Below, piece by piece: positions 35,037-43,526 of a DNA stretch of 64,000 bases (positions are counted from its first letter, which is position 1; each line of letters starts with the position of its first letter). The stretch is from Pelagibaculum spongiae (GTDB lineage Bacteria; Pseudomonadota; Gammaproteobacteria; Enterobacterales; Pelagibaculaceae): contig NZ_QDDL01000004.1 in the NCBI RefSeq assembly GCF_003097315.1, positions 1-64,000 on the forward strand, written 5' to 3'. The notes below the pieces were generated by a model. The model was not told where the DNA came from. It worked only from the letters and a program-made list of their open reading frames with translations, and ran no database searches. Position numbers and translations under genes: made by a program.

Positions 35037-38000
35037 ATGTACGCTGCTATCGGTTATCTAAAGCGAGGCTATCAATATTTCTGGCCAGGTTTCAGTTCTT
35101 TTTCTTCGATTGGTCCTTTGTTTTTTTTGCTGTTTTTTATTGTCATTAATCTGTTGATCTGGTGGTTAGGCCCACAGTTGCAAATTGATCAACAATATCC
35201 ACTACAAAGTGTTTGGGGTAGGACGATTGCATCGAGCTTGTTTAGCTTGTTATTTATTGCAATTTTTGGATTGGTTCAGTGGCGTAATGCATTAAAAAAT
35301 CAATCTAAATCAGCGTCAAATCAAAGCACCACTACTGAACAACAAGCAGCGAATCATTCGTCGAAAGATCCACTGGAAGCACATTTAAAAGAGCAGTTGA
35401 GTCAATTGCGACTGATGCAACAACAGTTACATTCAACTTTTTCTAATAAACATGATTACCAAAAGCCATGGTATTTAATGCTAGGTATGCCAAGTAGCGG
35501 CAAAACCAGTTTGATTCATCGATCAGGTCAAAAAATTCTAGCAAGTGCTGGGAAACAGCTAATTGTCGCGAGTAAAAGTCGCCGTTTAGCATTAGATAAT
35601 CAAAGTTTTTCAACGGGAAATTTAAATCAGAATTCAGCGTTTAAATTAGATTGGTGGCTAACCGACCAGGCATTACTAATTGATATTGATGGGCAATTGG
35701 TAAGTCAGGGGCAAATAGATAATCTTCAGTTCGCCACATCAGAATCTGGTGTGAGCTATCAGCATGATCCAGGTAATGCGGGGAAAGGCACTATCGAAAA
35801 AAACCTTTACCAGCAATTAATTGGCTGGTTAGCAGAAAAACGACAGCAGCAGAGCTTGAGTGGTGTTGTTGTTACATTAGACATGCAGAAAATCGCCACA
35901 GCAAATGCACAGCAAGCCACCGTTTTAGCGCATATTATGCGTGCCAGATTAATTGAACTACAGCAGCAATTAAATGCATCGATTAAAGTTTATCTGGTGC
36001 TGAGCAAGATTGATTTATTACAAGGGTTTGATGGTTTTTTCCGAGGGCTGTCCGATAGCCAAAGGGCCCAAGTACTTGGCTTTAGCTTTGATATCAGCGA
36101 GCGAGATTCTGCAGATTTGTGGTTAGAACACTTTGATTATCAATATCAACTACTAGTTAAACGGCTGCATGATTTACTGCCTAGTGCATTAATGCGCACC
36201 AGCCAGCCGGAAGGGCGAAAAGCAATATTTAGCTTTGTTCGGCAAATTTCAGGCCTACATAAACCACTCAGTCAGTATTTAACCGATATGTTGCTAGAGT
36301 TTCCTGCAATGACAGGCCAAGCGTTAACCTCTGCAACGCCGGAGCTTCAAGTAAGAGGGATGTATTTTACATCGGTTTATCAGCAAGGTGTTCCTGATAA
36401 TTTATTTTTACAAGCTGCTGCAAATAAGTTCTCCGTCGCCAATGGTGTAGCGATAGCGCAGCATGCCAAAAACTCAAAATGCTATTTCTCGCAGCAGCTG
36501 TTTCAATCAGTGATCTATCCTGAAGCTGGCATTACCAGTCCTAGTCAGCAGTATAAAAGCCAGCGAATACGCCAGTTTGGCTGGAGCATTGCTTCTGCTG
36601 CTGTGTTATCGGCTTGTTTAGTAGGCGGCTGGCAACATTATTATCAAAAGAACCTCGATGCTGGCATGGTACTGCAGCAGTCGATTGCCGGTTTCTACCA
36701 ACAGCAAGATGTTTTGGCGGATAAAAATTCAAAAGAATTACATCCATCTTATGGCTTGATAACTCAGGAGCAACAATTGTTACCCCGGCTTAATTTGATT
36801 CGGCAGGCTTTAATGCTGCATCAAAAAACCATGACATCTGACGGTAATTCACCATCGTCTGATTCAGGTGTTTTCTCAGATTTAGGTTTGTTTCAAGGCG
36901 ATAAAATACAACCTCAATTACAGGCTTATTATCAGAAGTTATTGGTATCACAATTTTTTCCCATATTGGCTCAGCGTTTGTTGCAACAGCTGCTGCAAAC
37001 AGAGTCAGACCGATCTTTAGCGGATGGCCGACAACCGGTTGGCAAGGCTAAATTACAACAGTTGCAAATCAAATTACTTGCTCTGTACCGGATGTTAAGT
37101 GAGCTGCCTACTCGAGATCATCAATCGTTAATAAGTTACTTTTCTAAAGCTTGGCAAGCTGATTTTCCATTAAATGGAGCTTTACAGCATCAGTTGTTAG
37201 GTCATTTACAATATGCAGTGAAACATGTTGCAATCGCTGGTCAGACTGAGTTGGCAACGGCTGATAATGGCTACTTGGTCATTGAAAATACAGATCAAAA
37301 AAATAAAATTAATTATATCCAACAACAAATAGCGGCAATACCGATTGAACAACGTGTTTATCATCGGTTGCGAGCACGGGCGGTTGGGCAGCTGTCTTCT
37401 GATATTTCACTGGCTGGTTTGGTTGGCCCGGATTTTCAGTTAATTTTTCAATCGGAATCAGCTGATGCTATTCATTCAATCGATGTTCCTAATGATGTAG
37501 TAATAGCTAATGCCCCGGTGATTCCATGGTTATGGACTCGTCGTGGTATGCAGAAGTTTTTTGTTGGTCATTCTAATCAATTGGTTAAGTTGGCTTTGAA
37601 AGATAATTGGGCGCTAGGATTGGTTGACCAAATAGAGTTTAGTCAGCAAGATCAGCTGGCTTTGCAACGCCAAGTTAACCGCTTATATATTGCTGATTAT
37701 CAGAAGCAATGGTTGCAGGCGCTAGATCAGCTTGAATTGAAATCATTTAAAGATATTGGGCATGGTGTACTGATATTAAAAAGCATTGCTGGTGATACGC
37801 GCCCATATCATCGGTTGCTCGCGGCATTGCAGCAAAATACCGCTCCAGTAGCGCCTGTATCTCAAGCTAGTCTTATCCCAGTTGCATCTGCTGACAAAAG
37901 CAGCAAAAGTAAGCTGGCTAATAAAAAAATGCGATTAGCTAATTCTGATAGTTTGCTGGCCGAAAAACTCCCATCATTAAGCAGTAGTTTGCCAAACACT

Positions 38001-39017
38001 GTTCAATTGGAAAGCGCAATTAATCAGCCATTTTCTCAGTTAAATCAGTTGTTGAAATCGTCCATAGAACAAGCTTCTCAGCTGGATCAGTTGATGGTAT
38101 TTGTCGTCAATTTACAACAATATCTTAATAATATTGCCGGTGCATCGGATGTGGGCAATGCTGCCTTAACAGCGGCAAAAGCACGGATTCAACTAACCGA
38201 TGCTGACCCGATTTATGCTTTAGAGCGAGTGGCGTTGCAGCTGCCTACACCATTGAATCGACATTTTGCCAAGTTAGCTGAACAAAGCTGGCAAGTGATT
38301 CAGAAGAAAGCGATTAACCAATTGGAAGTACGCTGGTACCGAGAAGTTTATCAACCTTTTAAGCAGAAGCTAGCTTCTCGCTATCCGTTTAACCCAATGG
38401 CTAATAAAGATGTTGCCTTAGCAGATTTTACCGCCTTCTTTGCACCTAATGGTATTTTGGATCGTTTCTACAACAATAATCTGAAATTGTTCGTAGATAG
38501 TGGTTTGCTGCAACAGGGTAAGAATAAAAAGCAGTCACTAATTAGTCATCATGTGATGAATAGAATTCGAGCTGCTGAAAAAATTCGAGCAGCATTTTTT
38601 AATCGAAAAGGAGTACTAGATGTGCCATTTACGCTGGAGCCGCTGCAGTTGAGTGCTAACAAACGCCGCAGCATTATTAATATCGATGGTCAGCTAGTTG
38701 AATATAATCATGGTCCGCGACGTGATGTTGAACTGATTTGGCCTAATACCTTGCGTAATACTGCTACCAGTAAATTAACACTAGTCTCTGGGCAAGTAGG
38801 CTATTCACCAAAAAGCTTATCGCATCAAGGGCCGTGGGCATTTTTCCGCTTACTTGACCAAGCGAATTTAATCGGTAGTAGTGCGACTAGCGTCGATTAT
38901 CGATTCCAGTTAGCCAATGGCAGCGCTAGCTATCGATTGCACGCTGAAGCCGATTTAAATCCGTTTACCAGCAGCGTATTTCGAAAGTTTCGTTTGCCGG
39001 CTAATTTGTATCGTTGA
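35037..39017 (+). CDS. tssM: T6SS inner-membrane protein TssM (IcmF/VasK)
   Basis: Main inner-membrane and periplasmic component of the T6SS membrane complex. Two N-terminal membrane helices (about 26-45 and 64-81) flank a short loop. A cytoplasmic NTPase-like domain has Walker A GMPSSGKT (150-157) and GVVVTLDMQKI and VLSKIDLL segments, and a third helix lies at about 515-535 (FGWSIASAAVLSACLVGGW). The long periplasmic region ends in the conserved GPWAFFRLLDQA ... VFRKFRLPANLY block that binds TssJ. 1326 aa is slightly longer than usual. It is the last structural gene here; the vasL and vgrG genes that follow in V. cholerae are absent. Confidence 0.95.
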   Translation: MYAAIGYLKRGYQYFWPGFSSFSSIGPLFFLLFFIVINLLIWWLGPQLQIDQQYPLQSVWGRTIASSLFSLLFIAIFGLVQWRNALKNQSKSASNQSTTTEQQAANHSSKDPLEAHLKEQLSQLRLMQQQLHSTFSNKHDYQKPWYLMLGMPSSGKTSLIHRSGQKILASAGKQLIVASKSRRLALDNQSFSTGNLNQNSAFKLDWWLTDQALLIDIDGQLVSQGQIDNLQFATSESGVSYQHDPGNAGKGTIEKNLYQQLIGWLAEKRQQQSLSGVVVTLDMQKIATANAQQATVLAHIMRARLIELQQQLNASIKVYLVLSKIDLLQGFDGFFRGLSDSQRAQVLGFSFDISERDSADLWLEHFDYQYQLLVKRLHDLLPSALMRTSQPEGRKAIFSFVRQISGLHKPLSQYLTDMLLEFPAMTGQALTSATPELQVRGMYFTSVYQQGVPDNLFLQAAANKFSVANGVAIAQHAKNSKCYFSQQLFQSVIYPEAGITSPSQQYKSQRIRQFGWSIASAAVLSACLVGGWQHYYQKNLDAGMVLQQSIAGFYQQQDVLADKNSKELHPSYGLITQEQQLLPRLNLIRQALMLHQKTMTSDGNSPSSDSGVFSDLGLFQGDKIQPQLQAYYQKLLVSQFFPILAQRLLQQLLQTESDRSLADGRQPVGKAKLQQLQIKLLALYRMLSELPTRDHQSLISYFSKAWQADFPLNGALQHQLLGHLQYAVKHVAIAGQTELATADNGYLVIENTDQKNKINYIQQQIAAIPIEQRVYHRLRARAVGQLSSDISLAGLVGPDFQLIFQSESADAIHSIDVPNDVVIANAPVIPWLWTRRGMQKFFVGHSNQLVKLALKDNWALGLVDQIEFSQQDQLALQRQVNRLYIADYQKQWLQALDQLELKSFKDIGHGVLILKSIAGDTRPYHRLLAALQQNTAPVAPVSQASLIPVASADKSSKSKLANKKMRLANSDSLLAEKLPSLSSSLPNTVQLESAINQPFSQLNQLLKSSIEQASQLDQLMVFVVNLQQYLNNIAGASDVGNAALTAAKARIQLTDADPIYALERVALQLPTPLNRHFAKLAEQSWQVIQKKAINQLEVRWYREVYQPFKQKLASRYPFNPMANKDVALADFTAFFAPNGILDRFYNNNLKLFVDSGLLQQGKNKKQSLISHHVMNRIRAAEKIRAAFFNRKGVLDVPFTLEPLQLSANKRRSIINIDGQLVEYNHGPRRDVELIWPNTLRNTATSKLTLVSGQVGYSPKSLSHQGPWAFFRLLDQANLIGSSATSVDYRFQLANGSASYRLHAEADLNPFTSSVFRKFRLPANLYR

Positions 39018-39393
39018 TTTTTAGTAGATGCCGAATAACAGGTAGCTAAACTTTTGCGCTGGACTCGCCTGAGTTGCATTGAATGTGATTTAGTCGAGCC
39101 TAGTGAATTCATTGCTCAACGTAGATGTATTGTAACTACTTGATGTTGTGTTTTCGTTGAAAGAGATATTGATAGATTTAAAAATAAAAGGCATGCAAAA
39201 TAGCTTGCTAGTCTGTTTTTTACATATTATAAAAATTGTTAATAGATGAATGACGCCTCCGTACATCTAAAGTCTCGATTGGCATGATCAAACCCCTCTA
39301 CCCTTAGTAATACTCATCATATGCTCAAGAACATAATTATTGAGTAGATAGCAGAATTGAGTCTCGATAGCTGAAAGCTAAGGTTGGTGAAAA
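39018..39393. other. Intergenic region after tssM
   Basis: 376 bp with no gene that I can support. The short inverted repeat TAGCTGAAAGCTA lies at about 39369-39381, just before the next gene. No poly-T terminator was recognised. Confidence 0.4.
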
Positions 39394-40398
39394 ATGAAGG
39401 CCGATTTAAGTACAAGTAAATTAAATTGTTGTCAGAGCGTTTCGCGAAAAAAAATAGGCAAGAATTTTGCATTTATTTTGGGTATGTTATTTACGACAAA
39501 TGCCCTTGCGTCAGAGGTTTGTACCGGGGGTAATCACCAAGGTAGTGCAAGAGGCAATAGTGACAGCGCAAATTATAGTGATTTGATAAACTTGGGTACT
39601 GTGTTTGGTTCATCGGACAGGCTTCAGGTTTCTAGAAATATTAATTCCAATGACTACAGCCCGGGTGCTGATATTTATCTAGTGCCAACAGATGAATTAA
39701 CAACAACAATTATTTCATCTCCAAGGGTGAGAAGAAGTGCGATATCTTCTCCTTATAGTTACAATAATGGGTTAATGCCGCCAGTTTACATGCTTGAAGG
39801 TTCAGTAATAAATTACAATATGTGCGTCAAAGTAATTGAACCTAATAATGTAATAATAAACAATTGGTATCTGAGTGCTAATTTTTATAAGAATGTTTAT
39901 CGTGATGAATATGAAAATTGGGCGCATTACTTTACAGAAGAACTTATCTATAATACTCCAGAAAGCAGAGATGGATTAAACAAACACCCATTTAATGATT
40001 TCAGAGTTGCATCCGTTATTTGGGCTAATTATTCCGATGGTAATGGCAATCCAGATGGGAAATTGCATTGTTCGAATTTCTTAAGAGAATTAGGCGCAGG
40101 GTCTGGTGAGTATTTTGAAGTAGACAGTAATGGGCTTTATACAGTATCTGCATTTAACCCAGGTACCTATATAGAGTACAACTATGATTATCATTACAAT
40201 GCAGTAGTTTACGATCCAGCGCTGATCGCTAAACAGTCGCCTGCTTGTACTGTCCATGTGAATGATAATTGTAATGTTGATATGCAACGTTTAAATGTTG
40301 ATAGTAAAACTCAATATACGATTTTAGCGAAAATCCTTCCTGATCCTGCAACAGCAGATGTGGTAACAGGCACTTTTTGTAAATCAAGAATCAATTAA
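39394..40398 (+). CDS. Secreted cysteine-containing protein, unknown function
   Basis: I do not recognise the family. 334 aa. An N-terminal basic stretch (about 1-25) precedes a hydrophobic segment FAFILGMLFTTNALA with a likely A-L-A|SEV cleavage near residue 40. The mature part has six cysteines (EVC, NMCVK, HCSN, PAC, DNC, TFC), implying periplasmic or extracellular disulfides, and is rich in Tyr and Asn. The segment VIWANYSDGNGNPDGKLHCSN is distinctive. It lies downstream of tssM with its own gap and terminator, so it is likely separately transcribed. A T6SS link is suggested only by position. Confidence 0.8.
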   Translation: MKADLSTSKLNCCQSVSRKKIGKNFAFILGMLFTTNALASEVCTGGNHQGSARGNSDSANYSDLINLGTVFGSSDRLQVSRNINSNDYSPGADIYLVPTDELTTTIISSPRVRRSAISSPYSYNNGLMPPVYMLEGSVINYNMCVKVIEPNNVIINNWYLSANFYKNVYRDEYENWAHYFTEELIYNTPESRDGLNKHPFNDFRVASVIWANYSDGNGNPDGKLHCSNFLRELGAGSGEYFEVDSNGLYTVSAFNPGTYIEYNYDYHYNAVVYDPALIAKQSPACTVHVNDNCNVDMQRLNVDSKTQYTILAKILPDPATADVVTGTFCKSRIN

Positions 40399-40407
40399 TC
40401 GTTTTTA

Positions 40408-40443
40408 GCCCAACTAATACTCGAAAATGAGCATTAGTTGGGC
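40408..40443. terminator. Hairpin terminator after the secreted protein
   Basis: GCCCAACTAATACTC (40408-40422) pairs with GAGCATTAGTTGGGC (40429-40443) with a single mismatch. It begins 10 bp after the stop codon; the T-run is short (GTTTATG). Confidence 0.75.
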
Positions 40444-41404
40444 GTTTATGCTTTCACTTTTATATCTATAACCAAACCTTTAGCGGTATTACAGTAAATG
40501 GTTATGATTGTGAAACATACCAAATTGGAACCGTAAATGCTGAAGGTATTTTTGAAGAAACTTATAACCAGACTACTAATGATGCCCCAAATTTCCTCAG
40601 CATCTTGCGAAACAGACAGCCCGAAGACCCCGGATAAGTCCACTAAACAGGATCATTCGTCAGTCGCGCCCACTCCGCAGCAAAGAGTTTGGGCCAAACC
40701 AATACTGAGGTCAGAAAAAGTTTGTCAGAGGCCGTGGCCGCAATCCAAGAAATAGCCACCGATTTTTACCTAACGCGGATGCCATTATTACGCCGACGGA
40801 TAATGCCGTATTACAGCTAATGGTTATTCCCTTTTCAAAATATTCTCTATTTAACTCAAGGCGGAAGCATAAAACGTTTCTAAACCAGCCCTCTGAGGAT
40901 CTCTGAAAAAAACTGCGTGTCGTAGCTTCTCTTTTTAAGGGAATAACTATGAATATCGGCACCAGCATCCATGCTTACTGCGGCATAAATTCCATCCTTG
41001 GGAATAAAAAGATGCGCCTTGATCATGATTTACTCAGAGGTCTTGAATGCACACCTTGAAGCGGCTTGGGTATAGTTTGTTCTCAAACGTCTCAGCATCA
41101 CTTCACTTTAAGCCCTTCCTCATTGGTACGTTTGCTGCCGTAGATTCAGCTCGTTGCGCTTAAGGCATAGTGTTTGTGACCTAATCAGTGTAAGCGATTT
41201 CCTGTTGTAACTTTTTATAAATAGTTTGGGCATATCCTTAACCGATATGTTCGACAGTTTCATTTTTCTGTCATCTGTTGGACTATTTTGTCAGGCACTC
41301 TGTAGTAGCTTAAGTAGTATCAAATTTGCTATCAGCAGTTGAGTGCGTTTTTTGCTGTAGTTTGAGCAAGGGATTTTACTTAGCAAATATCACCATGTTG
41401 ACTG
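40444..41404. other. Gene-free 1-kb stretch, possible mobile-element debris
   Basis: No credible gene. GTATTACAG followed by AAATGGTTAT or TAATGGTTAT occurs at about 40485 and 40807. An 11-bp inverted pair, GTTATTCCCTT (40823-40833) and AAGGGAATAAC (40937-40947), brackets about 100 bp in which stops interrupt all useful frames. The mix suggests debris of an insertion sequence or earlier genes. I could not identify the source. Confidence 0.4.
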
Positions 41405-42508
41405 ATGGATGTTGTATCAGCGTTAAGGATGACGATTTTGAAAAACTCTAAAAAGAAAATGGTGCAAGGCGCGATTTTGCTGGCGAGTTCAGCATTAATG
41501 CTTAGCTGTGGTGGCGGTGGTAGTAGTGCAGCGAGAAGTGCTGAAGACGGTGATGATGAAAACAATATTAGCTTGATGCCTTTGACAGGTGATCGTTGGC
41601 AAGCCGATAGCTATCTAGCGCCTAATCGAGATGTTGATACGACTTCACGCGATGGGCTTTGGGTGATGCTGGGTGATGATCATCAAACGTTAGAAGATAA
41701 CGATGAATTTGAAGAAGGTGACTTCGAGCGGCGAATGGTTTTTTCAGTTAGATCAATTGATGGTGAGCAACAAATAAGATTGTGTGATGGTGCGTTTAAT
41801 GGGTGGCGGCCATTAGGTGATGCAGGTGATTTGAGTTTTGCAGATGTAGATACCGACAGTTCTACTCAGTACAGCTTTATTTATATAGATCAGCAAGGGG
41901 ATGAAACTGAAGCAATTACCCGTACTATGAAAGTTAACCATACTTCAATTTTTGCTGACGGTGAAACGGCAACTAGGACAGTTGATGGAGAATATTTCGC
42001 CTATAAAATTTCTGATGCGACATCGGCAAATCTTGGTCAAATAGATGCGTTTGCTAGTCATCTTTCTACAGAGTCGGCTTCTATTGCTGTTGTTCCCTAT
42101 CTAAACAAACAAATACAAATTGCCTGCCTAAATGAAGAAAAAGGACCTGTGTTAGTCGTCGGGGAAGCATCAGAAAATCCTTTTGCACAATTGGTTAAGA
42201 AAGGAATCGACAACATCGATCATGCAAAATCGTTATTGGTTGCCTGGGATTCATCAACAGGCTCTTCAGGTTCGGCTAGCTTCACCGAAGCATTTGTTGC
42301 TGAAAACAGTCCGTCGTCAGACAATGGATTTATCACTTTAATAGCTAATGAAGGCGCTTTTGGTGTTTGGGTTTCAGGTGCAGATAACTCGAATTATCGA
42401 TATTCAAATAATGTAGCTTCTCAAACGCAGATGGAATTTGATGCTGAATATATGTTTTTGCTAGAGGAAAAAGTGCAAGCATCTGGCGAGCTGCAGTTAG
42501 ATTTTTAA
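41405..42508 (+). CDS. Lipoprotein of unknown function
   Basis: A hydrophobic segment (GAILLASSALMLS) ends in a lipobox-like MLS|C followed by GGGGSS, a common tether of surface or outer-membrane lipoproteins. The mature protein (about 330 aa) is acidic and beta-rich with no recognised domain; DGEQQIRLCDGAFNGW and QIQIACLNEEKGP hold two further cysteines. The start is uncertain. ATG 41405, ATG 41429 or TTG 41438 are possible; TTG 41438 has AAGGA at good spacing and gives a compact signal peptide. Monocistronic, upstream of the TetR gene. Confidence 0.78.
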   Translation: MDVVSALRMTILKNSKKKMVQGAILLASSALMLSCGGGGSSAARSAEDGDDENNISLMPLTGDRWQADSYLAPNRDVDTTSRDGLWVMLGDDHQTLEDNDEFEEGDFERRMVFSVRSIDGEQQIRLCDGAFNGWRPLGDAGDLSFADVDTDSSTQYSFIYIDQQGDETEAITRTMKVNHTSIFADGETATRTVDGEYFAYKISDATSANLGQIDAFASHLSTESASIAVVPYLNKQIQIACLNEEKGPVLVVGEASENPFAQLVKKGIDNIDHAKSLLVAWDSSTGSSGSASFTEAFVAENSPSSDNGFITLIANEGAFGVWVSGADNSNYRYSNNVASQTQMEFDAEYMFLLEEKVQASGELQLDF

Positions 42509-42687
42509 TTCCGATGCTGATGACTTATTTGAGTCATCGGCATCATGGTCGTTTGATGTCAACAATGGCAAATCACCTGTTGGTTTTATCTTTTCAATAT
42601 TTTCAGTGGCTCAAAGGCATGGCGCCGAGCTGGTTTGCTTAATGAAAAAGTGCTTGTCTTTTTCTATAAAAAATCTCTTTAGATATA

Positions 42688-43389
42688 TTGACAGGCCAAG
42701 GCGCGACACGTATTTTCAAACGCATGTTTGAAACACTTATAAACTCCGAACGAGATGGTGGCGGCAAGGCCACTACTAAAGACCGGATTCTCGATGCAGC
42801 CGAAAGTCTGTTTGCTGAGAAGGGTTTTTCGGAAACCTCGTTACGCGGAATCACCAATAAAGCTGAAGTGAACCTTGCTTCAGTCAATTATCACTTTGGC
42901 GATAAAAAATCGTTGATTCAGGCGGTGATTGGCCGTCGGATTGATGCGCTGATGCCTACTTGGGAGGCTGATTTAACTGAGCTTTCCAAAATTGGCCGTG
43001 AGGTTAGTTTGGAATATGTGCTGGAAACTATTTTTCGGCCGATTCTTGAAATGGACCAGCAAACACCCGGCTCAGCAACGATTTTAATGCGGCTATTGGG
43101 CCGTGCCTATTCTGAAACCCAAGGCCATTTGCGTCGTTTTATGCAAGAGCGATACGGCACTTTGCTGTTGGGTTATTACAGTTTGCTTAGCCAGAGCTTG
43201 CCGCAATTATCACCGGTAGAATTATTCTGGCGCACTCACTTTACGCTGGGCACAGTGGCTTTCACTTTGGCAAGTGATGAGGCATTAAAGCAAATTGCTG
43301 AAAGTGACTATAACGAATCAGCCGGAATCGAATCTGTGATTCGACGACTGGTACCCTATCTAGCTAACGGATTACGTGCTGCAAGTTAA
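42688..43389 (+). CDS. psrA: TetR-family regulator, PsrA-like (fatty-acid responsive)
   Basis: The DNA-binding helix-turn-helix (TKDRILDAAESLFAEKGFSETSLRGI, quoted here as ILDAAESLFAEKGF, then TNKAEVNLASVNYHFGDKKSLI as VNLASVNYHFG) closely follows the PsrA type of TetR repressors. These repress beta-oxidation genes in Pseudomonas and relatives and release DNA on binding long-chain fatty acid or acyl-CoA. The gene directly precedes fadE. TTG 42688 opens the frame, but ATG 42724 gives a more usual N-terminus; no strong ribosome site is visible for either. ATG 42724 lies in the centre of a perfect palindrome of PsrA type, so autorepression is likely. Family certain, PsrA orthology probable. Confidence 0.82.
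   Translation: MTGQGATRIFKRMFETLINSERDGGGKATTKDRILDAAESLFAEKGFSETSLRGITNKAEVNLASVNYHFGDKKSLIQAVIGRRIDALMPTWEADLTELSKIGREVSLEYVLETIFRPILEMDQQTPGSATILMRLLGRAYSETQGHLRRFMQERYGTLLLGYYSLLSQSLPQLSPVELFWRTHFTLGTVAFTLASDEALKQIAESDYNESAGIESVIRRLVPYLANGLRAAS
42714..42733. promoter_or_regulatory. Probable PsrA-type operator over the regulator's start codon
   Basis: TTTCAAAC-GCAT-GTTTGAAA is a perfect 8-bp inverted repeat with a 4-bp spacer. It fits the PsrA motif described in pseudomonads (GAAAC/CAAAC-N2-4-GTTTG/C). The ATG at 42724 lies within it. Confidence 0.7.
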
Positions 43390-43423
43390 TTGTCGCAACT
43401 AATTGTGTTGGTTGGAATTAAAT

Positions 43424-43479
43424 AGACAAAGACCGTTCTAACAGGTTGTTGTACGATCATGTTGTTCGGTCTTTTGTCT
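43424..43479 (+). terminator. Hairpin between the regulator and fadE
   Basis: AGACAAAGACCG (43424-43435) faces CGGTCTTTTGTCT (43467-43479), an imperfect 12-bp stem with a long loop; the descending arm is T-rich. It could terminate the regulator transcript or act in the fadE leader. Confidence 0.5.
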
Positions 43480-43526
43480 GATCTGGAATAGCGTAAATAA
43501 TAATCAGAAAGAACTAGGAGACGCTG

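Noticed and set aside
40711..40968. 85-aa minus-strand frame in the gene-poor gap
   Set aside because: Spans the 11-bp inverted repeat and has no family resemblance I can defend; treated as possible mobile-element debris.
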